A DNA stretch of 64,000 bases from JACVRM01 sp963755085 (lineage in GTDB: Bacteria > Actinomycetota > Thermoleophilia > Gaiellales > Gaiellaceae): positions 1 to 64,000 of the forward strand of contig CAVWIN010000010.1 of assembly GCA_963755085.1 (NCBI GenBank), read 5' to 3'. The notes under the pieces were generated by a model. The model made no database searches and was not told where the DNA came from. It was given only the letters and a program-made list of their open reading frames with translations. Shown one piece after another: positions 25,527 to 34,451 of the stretch. The translations under genes were made by a program, and so were the position numbers. Numbering within the stretch: the stretch's first letter is position 1; each line of letters begins with the position of its first letter.

Positions 25527-26290
25527 GGTCCAAGTACACGACGTGGGCCGCCTGCGGGGGGCTGGCCGCGGGCGCCGTCGGCATGGCCGCGGCGCGGAGC
25601 CGCCGTGCGGCGCTGGCGACGGCTGTGGTCGCCGGTGCGTGGCTCTACGGCACGTTCGACCCGCGCTCGCGCCTGTTCGGCGCGCCGGCCGGCGCGCGGG
25701 CGGAGCCCGGATCGTTCGCACTGACGTTCGACGACGGCCCCGACCCGCGGCACACCGGCGCGATCGCCGAGCTGCTCCGCGAGCGTGGCCACCGGGCCAC
25801 CTTCTTCGTCCTGGGCCGCGCGGTGCGCGCGCATCCCGAGGTGGCGGCGGCGACGGCCGCGGCCGGCCACGAGCTTGCCTCCCACGGCGACGACCACCGC
25901 CTGCTCGCGCTGACGCCGCCCTGGGGCGTCCGCGCGCAGCTCCGCGCCGCGGAGGCGGCCGTCCGCGATGCCACCGGCTCGCCCCCCGCCCCGCTCTTCC
26001 GCACGCCGCACGGCGTCCGCAGCCCCTGGCTGGGCGCGGTCGCGAGCGCGGCCGGCTACCGCGTCTGCGCCTGGGACGGCTCCGTCTTCGACACGGCGCT
26101 CCCCGGCGTCGACGTCATCGTCGAGCGCGTGCGGCCGCTGCTCGGCCTCGGGCGGGTGATCCTGCTCCATGACGGCGACGGCTCGGGCGGCGGCGCGTCG
26201 CGGGAGCAGACGGTTCAGGCACTGCCCGCGATCCTCGACGCTGCCGAGGCGCAGGGCCTGCGGTCGGTGCCGCTCAGCACGCTCCTTTGA
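25523..26290 (+). CDS. Membrane-anchored polysaccharide deacetylase (CE4/NodB domain)
   Basis: The 255-residue protein has an N-terminal hydrophobic anchor (residues ~10-42) and a NodB-type domain with motif 1 LTFDDGPDP (catalytic and metal-binding Asp), motif 2 SHGDDHRLL (metal His residues), motif 3 FRTPHGVRSPW and the late motif ILLHDGDG. It removes N-acetyl groups from glycans at the outer face of the membrane. GTG 25523 overlaps the glycosyltransferase stop by four bases, so both probably act on the same envelope glycan. Confidence 0.88.
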   Translation: MRSKYTTWAACGGLAAGAVGMAAARSRRAALATAVVAGAWLYGTFDPRSRLFGAPAGARAEPGSFALTFDDGPDPRHTGAIAELLRERGHRATFFVLGRAVRAHPEVAAATAAAGHELASHGDDHRLLALTPPWGVRAQLRAAEAAVRDATGSPPAPLFRTPHGVRSPWLGAVASAAGYRVCAWDGSVFDTALPGVDVIVERVRPLLGLGRVILLHDGDGSGGGASREQTVQALPAILDAAEAQGLRSVPLSTLL

Positions 26291-26335
26291 CGACCGTTCA
26301 GGGGGCTGTCAGGCCGTTCTGCCGATAACCCCGCG

Positions 26336-27463
26336 ATGCCCGACGCCCGGAGGATGCTCAACAAGGTCCCGGAGGTCACTCTCTACTTCTGGGTGATCAA
26401 GGTGCTCTGTACGACGGTCGGCGAGACCGCGTCGGACTATCTCACCGACAACGTGGGCCTCGGGCTCACCCGCGTCACGTTCATCACCGGCGCGCTCTTG
26501 ATCGCAGTCCTGGTCGCGCAGTTCCGTGCGCGCCGCTACATGGCGCCGGTCTACTGGCTCGCGGTCGTGCTGATCAGCGTCGTCGGGACGCAGATCACCG
26601 ACAACCTCACCGACCTGCACGGCGTCGCCCTCGAGACGACAACCACCCTGTTCGCGATTGCGCTCACGGTGACATTCCTGGTCTGGTGGCTGAGCGAGCG
26701 CACGCTCTCGATCCACACCATCTTCACGACCCGCCGCGAGTCCTTCTACTGGCTCGCCGTCCTCTTCACGTTCGCACTCGGCACGGCGGCGGGCGACCTG
26801 CTCTCCGAGCGGCTGAGCCTCGGCTACGCGCTCGCCGTGGGGATCTTCGCGACCGCGATCGCGGTCGTCGCCGTCGCGCACTACCGGTTCGCCCTCAACG
26901 CGGTCGCCGCCTTCTGGGCGGCCTACATCCTCACCCGTCCCCTCGGCGCGTCGATCGGTGACTACCTCTCGCAGCCGCGCAGCGCCGGCGGGCTCGGTCT
27001 CGGCACGACCGTGACGACCTTCCTGTTCCTCGGGACGATCCTCGTCGTCGTCGCCTTCCTGACGCTGACGCGCCGCGACGTGACCGAGGGGGCCGAGCTC
27101 GGCGACCCGCCGATCACCCGGATCCTGGTCGTCCTGCACGGCTCGTCGGCCCTGAACGGGATCCTGGACGCAGTGCGCGGGCGTCACGCCCGCGGCCCGG
27201 CCCAGTTCCACCTGCTCGTCCAGGACTCGCAGGCAACGGAGCTCCTCGCCAGCACCCTGCCGCTCCTGTCCGGGCTCGACATCGAGGGCTCCGTCTCGAC
27301 GAGGGAGAACCCGATGGACGCAGTCGAGGAGAGCCTCCACGACGGTCGCTTCGACGAGGTCATCGTCGGGACCGGACAGCACCGGCTCTCACACTGGCTT
27401 CACGTCGATCTCTCGCACCGGCTCGGCCACATCGGCGTCCCGGTGACGACCGTCGTCGGCTGA
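26336..27463 (+). CDS. DUF347-repeat membrane protein fused to a USP-like C-terminal domain
   Basis: The 375-residue protein first has four copies of a DUF347/COG4705-type unit, each a pair of helices with a conserved polar start: KVPEVTLYFWVIKVLCTTVGE, then VYWLAVVLISVVGTQITDNL, FYWLAVLFTFALGTAAGDLL and AAFWAAYILTRPLGASIGDYL. From about residue 258 a soluble ~115-residue alpha/beta domain follows (RILVVLHGSSALNGILDAV ... EVIVGTGQHRLSHWLHVDL), resembling universal-stress-like domains normally encoded separately. The combination is unusual. Its 3' end overlaps the convergent MFS gene by 75 bases. Function unknown. Confidence 0.75.
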   Translation: MPDARRMLNKVPEVTLYFWVIKVLCTTVGETASDYLTDNVGLGLTRVTFITGALLIAVLVAQFRARRYMAPVYWLAVVLISVVGTQITDNLTDLHGVALETTTTLFAIALTVTFLVWWLSERTLSIHTIFTTRRESFYWLAVLFTFALGTAAGDLLSERLSLGYALAVGIFATAIAVVAVAHYRFALNAVAAFWAAYILTRPLGASIGDYLSQPRSAGGLGLGTTVTTFLFLGTILVVVAFLTLTRRDVTEGAELGDPPITRILVVLHGSSALNGILDAVRGRHARGPAQFHLLVQDSQATELLASTLPLLSGLDIEGSVSTRENPMDAVEESLHDGRFDEVIVGTGQHRLSHWLHVDLSHRLGHIGVPVTTVVG

Positions 27464-28684
27464 CGGCGGGACGACGAGGCCGGCCCGGATCCGCCGGGCG
27501 ATCAGCACGGCGGCGGCCAGCGCCGGCAGCGCGAGGACGACGCCGGCGAAGCGGACGCCGACCGCCCCGGCGAGCGCGCCGTCGATCAGGCTCGCGAACG
27601 GCCGCAGGCCGAGGAATGCGACCGACCAGAGCGCCATCACGCGGCCCCGCTGCGTCTCGTCGACCTCGAGCTGGAGCTGGGTGGTCGCGCGCGCATTCGA
27701 AGCGAGGTAGCCGAAGCCGGCGATCAGCAGGAACGGCGCAGCCACGAGCAGCGACGGCGAGAGCGAGAACGCGATGATCCCGCCGGACAGGAGCAGCAGC
27801 GTGAAGACGGTGAAGCGCGGCGACCCCCTGCGGCCGGCCAGGAACAGCGCTGCGGTCACGGCGCCGGCGCCGAACAGCCCGATGATGATCCCGGCCACCG
27901 TGTCCGGGTAGCCGAACTCGTTCGCGAACGCCGGCGCCTCGGTGTTCACGGGGTCGGAGGCGAAGCCGACCACCGCCACGACCAGGAGCAGCCACGCGAG
28001 GCGCGGCTGCCGGCGCAGGAGCGCGATGCTCTCTTTCAGCCGCGTGCGGCCGGCGAGCTGCTGCGGCCGCGGCCGCACGTAGAGGAGCGCCGCGATGAAG
28101 ACGAGGTACGAGGCGGCGTTGATGAAGAACGCCCACGGGATGCCGAACGCGGCAATCGCGGCGGCGGCGAGGGCCGGCCCGCTCGCGCGCGCGATGTTGA
28201 ACGTCATCGAGTTGAGCGCGATCGCCGACCCGAGGTCGCGCCGTGAGACGAGCGAGGAGACCATGGCCTGCTGCGCCGGCGCCGAGAACGCGCTCACGAC
28301 GCCGAGCAGCAGCGCGAACACGATCACCGTCGCCGCGCCGGCGTGGTCGGTGAGCGCGAGCACGCCGAGCGTCGCGCTCAGCACCACGGCGCAGCTCTGC
28401 GTGACGAGCAGCAGCCGCCGCCGGTCGAAGCGGTCGGCCGCGCTGCCGGACCACGGCGCCAGCACGAGCACCGGGATGAACGTGGCGAAGTTCAGGACGC
28501 CGAGCAGGAACGCCGAGCCGGTGACCCGATAGAGGAGCAGCGACGCGGCGAGGTTCTGGAACCACGTGCCGCTCGCGGAGAGCGCGTTGCCGGCGAAGTA
28601 GGGGCCGAAGTTCCGCTGCCGGATGACGCCGAAGGCGGCCCGCGGCCCGGTTGGTGCGGGGAGCTCGGTCTCCTCGCCGCTCAC
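27389..28684 (-). CDS. MFS exporter, EntS/MFS_3-like
   Basis: The 431-residue protein has 12 membrane helices in the MFS_3 pattern: FGPYFAGNALSASGTWFQNLAASLLLYRVTGSAFLLG, then the loop motif GSAADRFDRRRLLL and VSAFSAPAQQAMVSSLVSRRDLGSAIALNS, typical of enterobactin-exporter-like and macrolide-efflux-like proteins. The substrate is unknown. GTG 28684 is the start; the gene runs convergently into the DUF347/USP gene. Confidence 0.88.
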   Translation of the reverse strand: MSGEETELPAPTGPRAAFGVIRQRNFGPYFAGNALSASGTWFQNLAASLLLYRVTGSAFLLGVLNFATFIPVLVLAPWSGSAADRFDRRRLLLVTQSCAVVLSATLGVLALTDHAGAATVIVFALLLGVVSAFSAPAQQAMVSSLVSRRDLGSAIALNSMTFNIARASGPALAAAAIAAFGIPWAFFINAASYLVFIAALLYVRPRPQQLAGRTRLKESIALLRRQPRLAWLLLVVAVVGFASDPVNTEAPAFANEFGYPDTVAGIIIGLFGAGAVTAALFLAGRRGSPRFTVFTLLLLSGGIIAFSLSPSLLVAAPFLLIAGFGYLASNARATTQLQLEVDETQRGRVMALWSVAFLGLRPFASLIDGALAGAVGVRFAGVVLALPALAAAVLIARRIRAGLVVPPSADDGRHRDADVAEPVREIDVKPV

Positions 28685-28742
28685 GCTCCCAAGACTGCCC
28701 GCGCCGGCCGTCCCGCAGCGGCCGGCGCAGCATCGCGGTGGC

Positions 28743-29108
28743 TCAGCTGACGGTGAAGAAGCCGTGCATCATCGACTCGTGCGGCGCGCAGTAGAAGGAG
28801 TACGAGCCCTTCGTCAGCTTGACCGTCACCGTCTTGTTCCCGACGAACGAGACGTCAGTCAGCTCCTTCTCGACCTTCGGGCTGCCCTTTTCCTTCTCGA
28901 CGACGAAGCTGTGGATGCTTGCCTTGTCGGCGATCTTGAAGGTGTAGGTGCCGGGGGCGAGGTGCTTGACCGGTTTCCCGTTCTGCTTGAGCGAGATCGT
29001 GTACCCCGGGCCGACGGTGCCGGTCAGCGTCTTCGCCGAGGGCTTGGCTGCCGCCACGGCGGCGGCGATGAGGGCGAGTGCCGCGACGGCGGCGATCGTC
29101 CGTTTCAT
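28743..29108 (-). CDS. Small exported cupredoxin (plastocyanin-like)
   Basis: The 121-residue protein has a cleavable signal peptide (to about residue 21) and a single cupredoxin beta-sandwich. Type 1 copper ligands are visible as H66 (ASIHSF) and the C-terminal cluster C107-x2-H110 with M113 or M114 (YCAPHESMMHGFF). It would carry electrons or bind copper outside the cytoplasmic membrane. It lies at the end of the VWA/MoxR block and fits with the CopC/CopD/YcnI genes further upstream. Confidence 0.85.
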   Translation of the reverse strand: MKRTIAAVAALALIAAAVAAAKPSAKTLTGTVGPGYTISLKQNGKPVKHLAPGTYTFKIADKASIHSFVVEKEKGSPKVEKELTDVSFVGNKTVTVKLTKGSYSFYCAPHESMMHGFFTVS

Positions 29109-29162
29109 TGTGAATCCTCCTTGGTCGGTCGAAGCCTGTACGGCCCCGGCGGCCGGCCGGAT

Positions 29163-30152
29163 TCAGGGAACGCGGCTGAAGGTGAAGACCGAGGCGCCGG
29201 CGGCGAGGAGCGCGAGCAGTCCCGCTGCGAGCATGAACGCCCACGTGATCTCTTCCTTGGCCGGCTCCTTGGCGAGCAGCGAGCCGATGCTCGCGTACGC
29301 CGAGTCGAGCGCCTGGCTGCTGGGCGCGTCGAAGTACTTGCCGCCGGTCGTGAGGGCAATTCGGCGCAGCGTCTCGCGGTCGGGCGGCACCGGGATCTGG
29401 CGGCCGCCGAAGTCGAGCACGCCCTGGTCGGTGCCGAGCGCGATCGTGTACACGGGCACGCACAGCGACTTCGCCTTCGCCGCGCCGTCGTCGGGGCTGA
29501 GCGCGCCGGCGGTCTGGAAGCCGTCCGAGAGGAACAGCACGGCCGCCGGCTCCCTGTTCCCCGCCGTCGAGCACGACGTCACGGCCGCGAGCCGGCGGGC
29601 GCCGGCGTTGCCGACCGCGTCATGCGCGAGCTGGGCGGCCCGCGCCACGGCGTCGCCGATCGCGGTTCCGCGCTGCGGCGAGAGGTACGAGAGCGCATCG
29701 CGGACGAGCTGCCGGTCGCGCGTGACCGGCGCGGCGACCTGGGCGTCGCCGGCGAAGGCGACCAGCCCGACGCGGAACTTCGGCGGCAGCCGGTCGAGGA
29801 GATGGCTGGCCGCGTTCTGCGCTGCCTGGAGGCGGCTCGGCTGGACGTCCGTGGCGAACATCGACCCCGACTCGTCGATCGCCAGGACGATCGTCGCCTG
29901 CTCGCGCGTGTGCTGGACGTTCACATGCGGGCGCGCCATCGCGGTCGCTGAACAGGCGAGCGCAAGCAGGAACAGGACCGGCGCGATCCACCGCCGCCAG
30001 CTGCCGCGGCGGTCGACGACGCTCGCCAGCACGTCGAGGTTCGTGAACGCGATTGCGTAGCGCGACGGCCGCCGGCGCACGAACAGGTACGCCACGAGGA
30101 CGGCAGGCACGAGGGCGAGCGCAAGGAGGGCGAGCGGCCACTGGAAGGTCAC
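29163..30152 (-). CDS. VWA-domain membrane protein (BatA/BatB-like)
   Basis: The 329-residue protein starts with two membrane helices (WPLALLALALVPAVLVAYLF and a second at ~56-74), then a von Willebrand A domain with intact MIDAS motif D93-E-S-G-S and later VLFLSDGFQTAG, and a C-terminal membrane helix. The layout matches Bat-type proteins that work with MoxR ATPases. ATG 30152 overlaps the stop of the secreted protein gene by four bases. It resembles the VWA protein at 30847, probably by duplication. Confidence 0.9.
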   Translation of the reverse strand: MTFQWPLALLALALVPAVLVAYLFVRRRPSRYAIAFTNLDVLASVVDRRGSWRRWIAPVLFLLALACSATAMARPHVNVQHTREQATIVLAIDESGSMFATDVQPSRLQAAQNAASHLLDRLPPKFRVGLVAFAGDAQVAAPVTRDRQLVRDALSYLSPQRGTAIGDAVARAAQLAHDAVGNAGARRLAAVTSCSTAGNREPAAVLFLSDGFQTAGALSPDDGAAKAKSLCVPVYTIALGTDQGVLDFGGRQIPVPPDRETLRRIALTTGGKYFDAPSSQALDSAYASIGSLLAKEPAKEEITWAFMLAAGLLALLAAGASVFTFSRVP

Positions 30153-30850
30153 GGGGCACCCCTCGCGCAGAGGAGCTGCACCTGGAGCAGGACGTGCATG
30201 GCCTGCGGCACCGCAAACGTGCGCTGCACGGTGGCGACCGACCTGCCGCCCTGCCGGCGCAGGTCAACGGTCACACCGCTCAGCACCGACTGGCTGGGCT
30301 GCAGGTGCGTGCGGAAGCCGACGGCGTAGGTGGCGCCGGCCAGGCGCTCGCCGCCCGCGCAGGCGGTGATGACACCCACGGGGTGGTCTCCGCGCACGGA
30401 GACCGTGTGGAAGCGCCGCTGGAGCGGCTTCGGCTTCGCGGCCGTGTAGGCGGTGGTCGAGCGCCCGCCGCCGCCGCTTGTCGGAATGCACCCGACCACG
30501 GGACGGAAGGCTGTAGGCCGCGCCCGCGCAGAGAGAGCCTGGAACACGACGCTCCGCTTCGTGGAGATCCCGGGGTTGATCGGGCTGCCGAGCAGCCCGA
30601 GCCAGCGCACCTCGAGCGTCGGGTCGCCGAGGATCGCGTCGAGGCCGCCGGCGACGCTCCGCTTCGGGCACGTCACCTCGTACTGGACGGTGCTCGCGCT
30701 CCCGGCCGTGGCGGTCGGGACGGCGACCCATGGGCCCGGGACGGTGATGCAGACGTCGAGGCCCTTGCACTCGTTCGTGGCGCCGGCGCTCACCGGCAGG
30801 GCCATCAGCACGAGCCCGAGCAGCGGCGCGGCCACGAGCGCGCGCGTCAC
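30149..30850 (-). CDS. Exported protein of unknown function within VWA operon
   Basis: The 233-residue protein begins with a signal peptide ending around residue 24 (MALPVSAGATNE). The mature part is beta-rich with four Cys that may pair (ECKGLDVC, EVTCPK, VVGCIP, ITACAG) and no domain that I recognise. It lies between and overlaps both VWA genes by four bases, so it is translationally coupled to them and probably works with them at the cell surface. Confidence 0.75.
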   Translation of the reverse strand: MTRALVAAPLLGLVLMALPVSAGATNECKGLDVCITVPGPWVAVPTATAGSASTVQYEVTCPKRSVAGGLDAILGDPTLEVRWLGLLGSPINPGISTKRSVVFQALSARARPTAFRPVVGCIPTSGGGGRSTTAYTAAKPKPLQRRFHTVSVRGDHPVGVITACAGGERLAGATYAVGFRTHLQPSQSVLSGVTVDLRRQGGRSVATVQRTFAVPQAMHVLLQVQLLCARGAP

Positions 30851-31812
30851 GGGAGCCTCCGGAAGAGCAGTGACGACAGCGCACCGGATGCCAGCAGGAG
30901 GAGCACGCCCGCGCCGGCGAACGCGGCCGTGATCTCGGACGGCTTGCGCACGTGGCCGAGCCGCTTGCCGAGATCCGAGTAGACCTTCTTCAGGTCAGCG
31001 TCGGTCGCGGCCGTGAACGCCTGGCCGCCGCTGAGCTGCGCGACCTGCTGGAGCGTGGTGGGATCGGCCGGGACGCGGATGCGCTCGGTATACCCGCCCA
31101 CGAGCTTCTCAGTGATCACGCCGTCGGGCGTGCCCAGCGAGACGGTGTAGATCGGCACGCCGGCTGCCTTGGCCCGCCGCGCGGCTGCGGTCGGCGTCAC
31201 GGCGCCGAGCGTCTGCGCGCCGTCCGACACGAGCAGGATCGCCGCGGGCGGCGGCTTCCCGTCGGTGCCGCGCACCTTTCCCGCCGAGCGCAGCGCGAGC
31301 GAGATCGCGTCGCCGATCGTCGTCCCCGCCCCGGTCCGAGCCTCGGCGAGCGCCTGGCGGACGAGGTCGCGGTCGGTCGTCGGCGGCGCCACGACGGCGG
31401 CACGGTCGGCGAAGGTGACGACACCGACCTGCAGCGACTTGGGCACGACCTTGAGGAAGCGGTCGATGGCTGCGCCCGCCGCGGCCAGCCGCGTCGGCTT
31501 GACGTCGTTCGCCGTCATCGACCGCGAGATGTCGACGGCCAGGATCACGGTGGCCTCGTTCCGCGTCACCGACCGCGTTGCGTGCGGCCGGGCGAAGCCC
31601 GTGACCAGGACGGCGACGGCCAGCAGCAGGATCGCGACCGGCAGGTGGCGGAGCCGGCCGGGACTGCGCCCGACGACGTTCGGGAAGAGCGCAGGCGTTG
31701 CGAACACGGCGGCGTCGTGCCGGCGGCGCCGCCGCTCGAGCAGGACGTAGCCGACGGCGGCGAACGGCACGACCAGCAGCGCGAGCAGCGCCAGGGGCCA
31801 CTCGAAGGTCAC
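30847..31812 (-). CDS. VWA-domain membrane protein (BatA-like)
   Basis: The 321-residue protein has the same plan as its neighbour at 29163: FEWPLALLALLVVPFAAVGYV helix, second helix ~58-75, VWA domain with MIDAS D94-I-S-R-S and ILLVSDGAQTLGAVTP, and a C-terminal helix. I chose GTG 31812, which overlaps the DUF58 stop by four bases and gives the same MTF-WPLALL start as the paralog; a longer start at 31860 would add a Pro/Arg-rich stretch. It is likely to form part of a MoxR-VWA assembly. Confidence 0.9.
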   Translation of the reverse strand: MTFEWPLALLALLVVPFAAVGYVLLERRRRRHDAAVFATPALFPNVVGRSPGRLRHLPVAILLLAVAVLVTGFARPHATRSVTRNEATVILAVDISRSMTANDVKPTRLAAAGAAIDRFLKVVPKSLQVGVVTFADRAAVVAPPTTDRDLVRQALAEARTGAGTTIGDAISLALRSAGKVRGTDGKPPPAAILLVSDGAQTLGAVTPTAAARRAKAAGVPIYTVSLGTPDGVITEKLVGGYTERIRVPADPTTLQQVAQLSGGQAFTAATDADLKKVYSDLGKRLGHVRKPSEITAAFAGAGVLLLLASGALSSLLFRRLP

Positions 31813-32735
31813 CGGCGCGGGCCTCCGCGGCGCAGGAACGGGACGAGCACGCGCAGCCAATCGCCCTCGGTCGGAAGCACGACGTGCCTGACGCCGAGCG
31901 ACGAGAACGTGGTGGCGACGGCGGAGCGCTCGGAGTCGGCGGCGGCGGCGAAGCGGGCCCGCAGGCGCGCGCTGCGCGTATCGACGCGGAGCTTGCGGCC
32001 GGTCTCCGGGTCGACGAGCCAGAGCTCGCCCATCGCGGGCAGCTCCTGCTCGCGCGGGTCGCGGATCTCGATCGCGACGACGTCGTGGCGGGACGCGAGC
32101 TGGATCAGCTGGGGGCGCCAGTCGAGCGGCCCGCGGAAGTCGGAGATGACGGCGATAAGCGCACGCTGCCGGGCGATGGCCGCCGCGCGGGAGAAGGCGG
32201 CTGTGAACGAGGTCGCGCCGGTCTCCGGCTCGCGCTCCTCGCGCAGCTCGCTAAGCATGCCCAGCAGGCCGGCGCGACCCTGGCGCGGCGGCAGCACCCG
32301 CGGCTCCACGCCGCCGAACGCGACCACGCCGAGCCGGTTGCCGCGGCGGGTCGCCACGTGCGCGAGCGCGAGCGCGGCGCCCTCGGCGACGTCCGCCTTG
32401 CGCCGGTCGGCGGTGCCGAACCGCATCGACGCGGATGCGTCGACGACCACCCAGCTGGTGAGCACGCGCTCGGCCAGGTGCACGCGCACGTGCGGCATCC
32501 GCGTGCGTGCAGTCACGTTCCAGTCGATCATCCGGACGTCGTCGCCCGGCTCGTACACGCGCACCTGCGCCAGCTCCGTCCCCGGGCCGAGGCGCGTCGA
32601 GCGGTAGTCGCCCGCGAGCAGCCCTTCGACGCGCCGGCCGATGGTCAGGTCGAGTGCGCGCAGGACGCTGCCCGGCAGCGGCCCGGGCCCCGGGCGCGAC
32701 GGGTCGCGCCGCGCGGCGAGGGCGTCGACGGTCAT
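31809..32735 (-). CDS. DUF58 domain protein
   Basis: The 308-residue protein has the DUF58 signature YRSTRLGPGTELAQVRVYEPGDDVRMIDWNVTARTRMPHVR and then a VWA-like fold (WVVVDASASMRFG, ALIAVISDFRGP). Such proteins are regularly encoded between MoxR and VWA genes and are thought to take part in MoxR-assisted assembly or maturation. ATG 32735 overlaps the MoxR stop by four bases. Confidence 0.9.
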   Translation of the reverse strand: MTVDALAARRDPSRPGPGPLPGSVLRALDLTIGRRVEGLLAGDYRSTRLGPGTELAQVRVYEPGDDVRMIDWNVTARTRMPHVRVHLAERVLTSWVVVDASASMRFGTADRRKADVAEGAALALAHVATRRGNRLGVVAFGGVEPRVLPPRQGRAGLLGMLSELREEREPETGATSFTAAFSRAAAIARQRALIAVISDFRGPLDWRPQLIQLASRHDVVAIEIRDPREQELPAMGELWLVDPETGRKLRVDTRSARLRARFAAAADSERSAVATTFSSLGVRHVVLPTEGDWLRVLVPFLRRGGPRR

Positions 32736-33748
32736 GCGGCGACGCGCCGCAGGTCGATCTGCGGCAGCGGCAGCGTGGACAGCACCCGGTCGAGGATCAC
32801 GTCGGGATGCACCTCCTCTGCGAGCGCGCGGTAGGAGAGCACGAGCCGGTGCCTGAGCGCGTCCTTGGCGAGTTCCCACAGGTCGGCGCCGACGACGTAG
32901 TCGCGGCCGCGGATGAGCGCGAGCGCCCGGCCGCTCTGGATCAGGCTGATCGGCCCGCGCGGGCTGGCGCCGTAGGCGATGTACTCGGTGAGCTCCGGCA
33001 GGTTGAAGTCGGCGGGCCGCCGCGTCACGTCGGCGAGCGTCACCGACCAGCTGATCAACGCCGGGTCGACGTAGACGGCTGCCACCTGACGCTGGATGTC
33101 GAGCAGATCGTCGACGCTGAGCGTCCGCCGCAGGTCGGGCGCCGGGACGAGCGAGCGCTGGACGACGGTCAGCTCGTCGTCGTGCCCCGGGTAGCCGACG
33201 AGCACCTTGAGCATGAAGCGATCGATCTGGGCCTCCGGCAGCGGGTACGTGCCCTCCGACTCGATCGGATTCTGGGTCGCCATGACGAGGAACGGGTCGG
33301 GCACGGGGTAGGTCGTGTGGCCGATCGTCACCTGGTGCTCCTGCATGACCTCGAGCAGCGCCGACTGCACCTTGGCCGGCGCGCGGTTGATCTCGTCCGC
33401 GAGCAGGAAGTTGCAGAAGACGGGGCCGAGCTCGGTGTCGAACTCGCCGCTGTCCGGCCGGTAGATGCGCGTGCCGACCAGATCCGACGGGACGAGGTCG
33501 GGCGTGAACTGGATGCGGTGGAAGGTGCCGCCGAGCACGCCGGCGGTCGTCTTGATGGTCAGCGTCTTGGCCAGCCCCGGGACGCCCTCGATGAGGAGGT
33601 GGCCGCCGGCGAGCAGGCAGACGAGGACGCGCTCGAGCATGCCCTCCTGCCCGGCGATGACGCGCCGGATCTCGAACAGCGCCTCCTCCAGGCGGTCGTG
33701 GATGGTGGGGCCTTCGGGAGAGGCGGGATCGGGCTCGACAGTCGCCAC
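32732..33748 (-). CDS. MoxR-family AAA+ ATPase
   Basis: The 338-residue ATPase has Walker A GVPGLAKT (residues 55-62), Walker B FLLADEINRAPAK and the sensor/arginine region MATQNPIESEGTYPLPEAQIDRF, as in MoxR/RavA-type chaperones. The GTG start at 33748 is supported by GAAGGAG six bases upstream. It heads the MoxR-DUF58-VWA-secreted-VWA series, each gene overlapping the next by four bases, which is the usual MoxR operon order. Confidence 0.93.
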   Translation of the reverse strand: MATVEPDPASPEGPTIHDRLEEALFEIRRVIAGQEGMLERVLVCLLAGGHLLIEGVPGLAKTLTIKTTAGVLGGTFHRIQFTPDLVPSDLVGTRIYRPDSGEFDTELGPVFCNFLLADEINRAPAKVQSALLEVMQEHQVTIGHTTYPVPDPFLVMATQNPIESEGTYPLPEAQIDRFMLKVLVGYPGHDDELTVVQRSLVPAPDLRRTLSVDDLLDIQRQVAAVYVDPALISWSVTLADVTRRPADFNLPELTEYIAYGASPRGPISLIQSGRALALIRGRDYVVGADLWELAKDALRHRLVLSYRALAEEVHPDVILDRVLSTLPLPQIDLRRVAA

Positions 33749-33827
33749 GGTCGCTCCTTCGTGTTCGCGGGTCAGCGGGGGCGGCCGCGCAGCGGCCGCG
33801 TCTCCCGACGATGACAGCACAAAACGG

Positions 33828-34451
33828 CTAAGAGCTGGGTGAGAAATTCCGGCGCCGTCGCAGCCACAGGACGATCGCGGCGGCGCCGAGGATGACCGCG
33901 AGCGCGCCCGCGATGACGCCGATCGTGCCGTAGCTCCGGCCCTCGCCGGAGACGGCCTGCGGCGCAACGGTGACGCCGTGCGCGGCCGCCAGCTTCTGGA
34001 CGGCGACCTCGGCCGTGTCGATCAGGCCCGCCGAGCCCTGCGGCTTCGGCACCTTCTTCAGCACCGCGTACTCGCTCGTGGTCGTGTGCTTCGTGTGGTC
34101 GAAGCCGAGGCCGGACGGCATGACGATCAGCAGCGGCCCTTTGTAGAGGAAGGCGAGCTCCTGGCCGAGGAAGTGCGCGTAGGTGCGCGGCTGCCCCCAC
34201 AGGGACGTGACGGCGCCGAGATCGGATTTGTTCGCGATCAGGGCGACGCGGACCTTGTAGCCGCCGTCGTTCGCGGACTTGACGAGCGCCGCGAGCTCCT
34301 GCTGCCTGTTCTGGGGGTACTTGACGCTGAAGGGGAAGAAGACCTGCTGCGAGAGCAGATAGTCGCTCGCCGGGTCGCCGTCGGCGCGCGCGGACCCGGC
34401 CACGGCAGCGGCCGCAAGGAGCATTGCGAGGAGGACGGCGGCGCGTCTCAT
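33828..34451 (-). CDS. TPM-domain-like exported membrane-anchored protein
   Basis: The 207-residue protein has a signal peptide (to ~residue 23), an extracytoplasmic domain with ELAALVKSANDGGYKVRVALIANKSDLG and a C-terminal membrane helix (~178-200) followed by RRRR. The central region resembles the TPM/DUF4350-like alpha/beta domains found with membrane assembly factors; this is a weak family match. ATG 34451 overlaps the CopC-CopD gene's stop by four bases. Confidence 0.6.
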   Translation of the reverse strand: MRRAAVLLAMLLAAAAVAGSARADGDPASDYLLSQQVFFPFSVKYPQNRQQELAALVKSANDGGYKVRVALIANKSDLGAVTSLWGQPRTYAHFLGQELAFLYKGPLLIVMPSGLGFDHTKHTTTSEYAVLKKVPKPQGSAGLIDTAEVAVQKLAAAHGVTVAPQAVSGEGRSYGTIGVIAGALAVILGAAAIVLWLRRRRNFSPSS

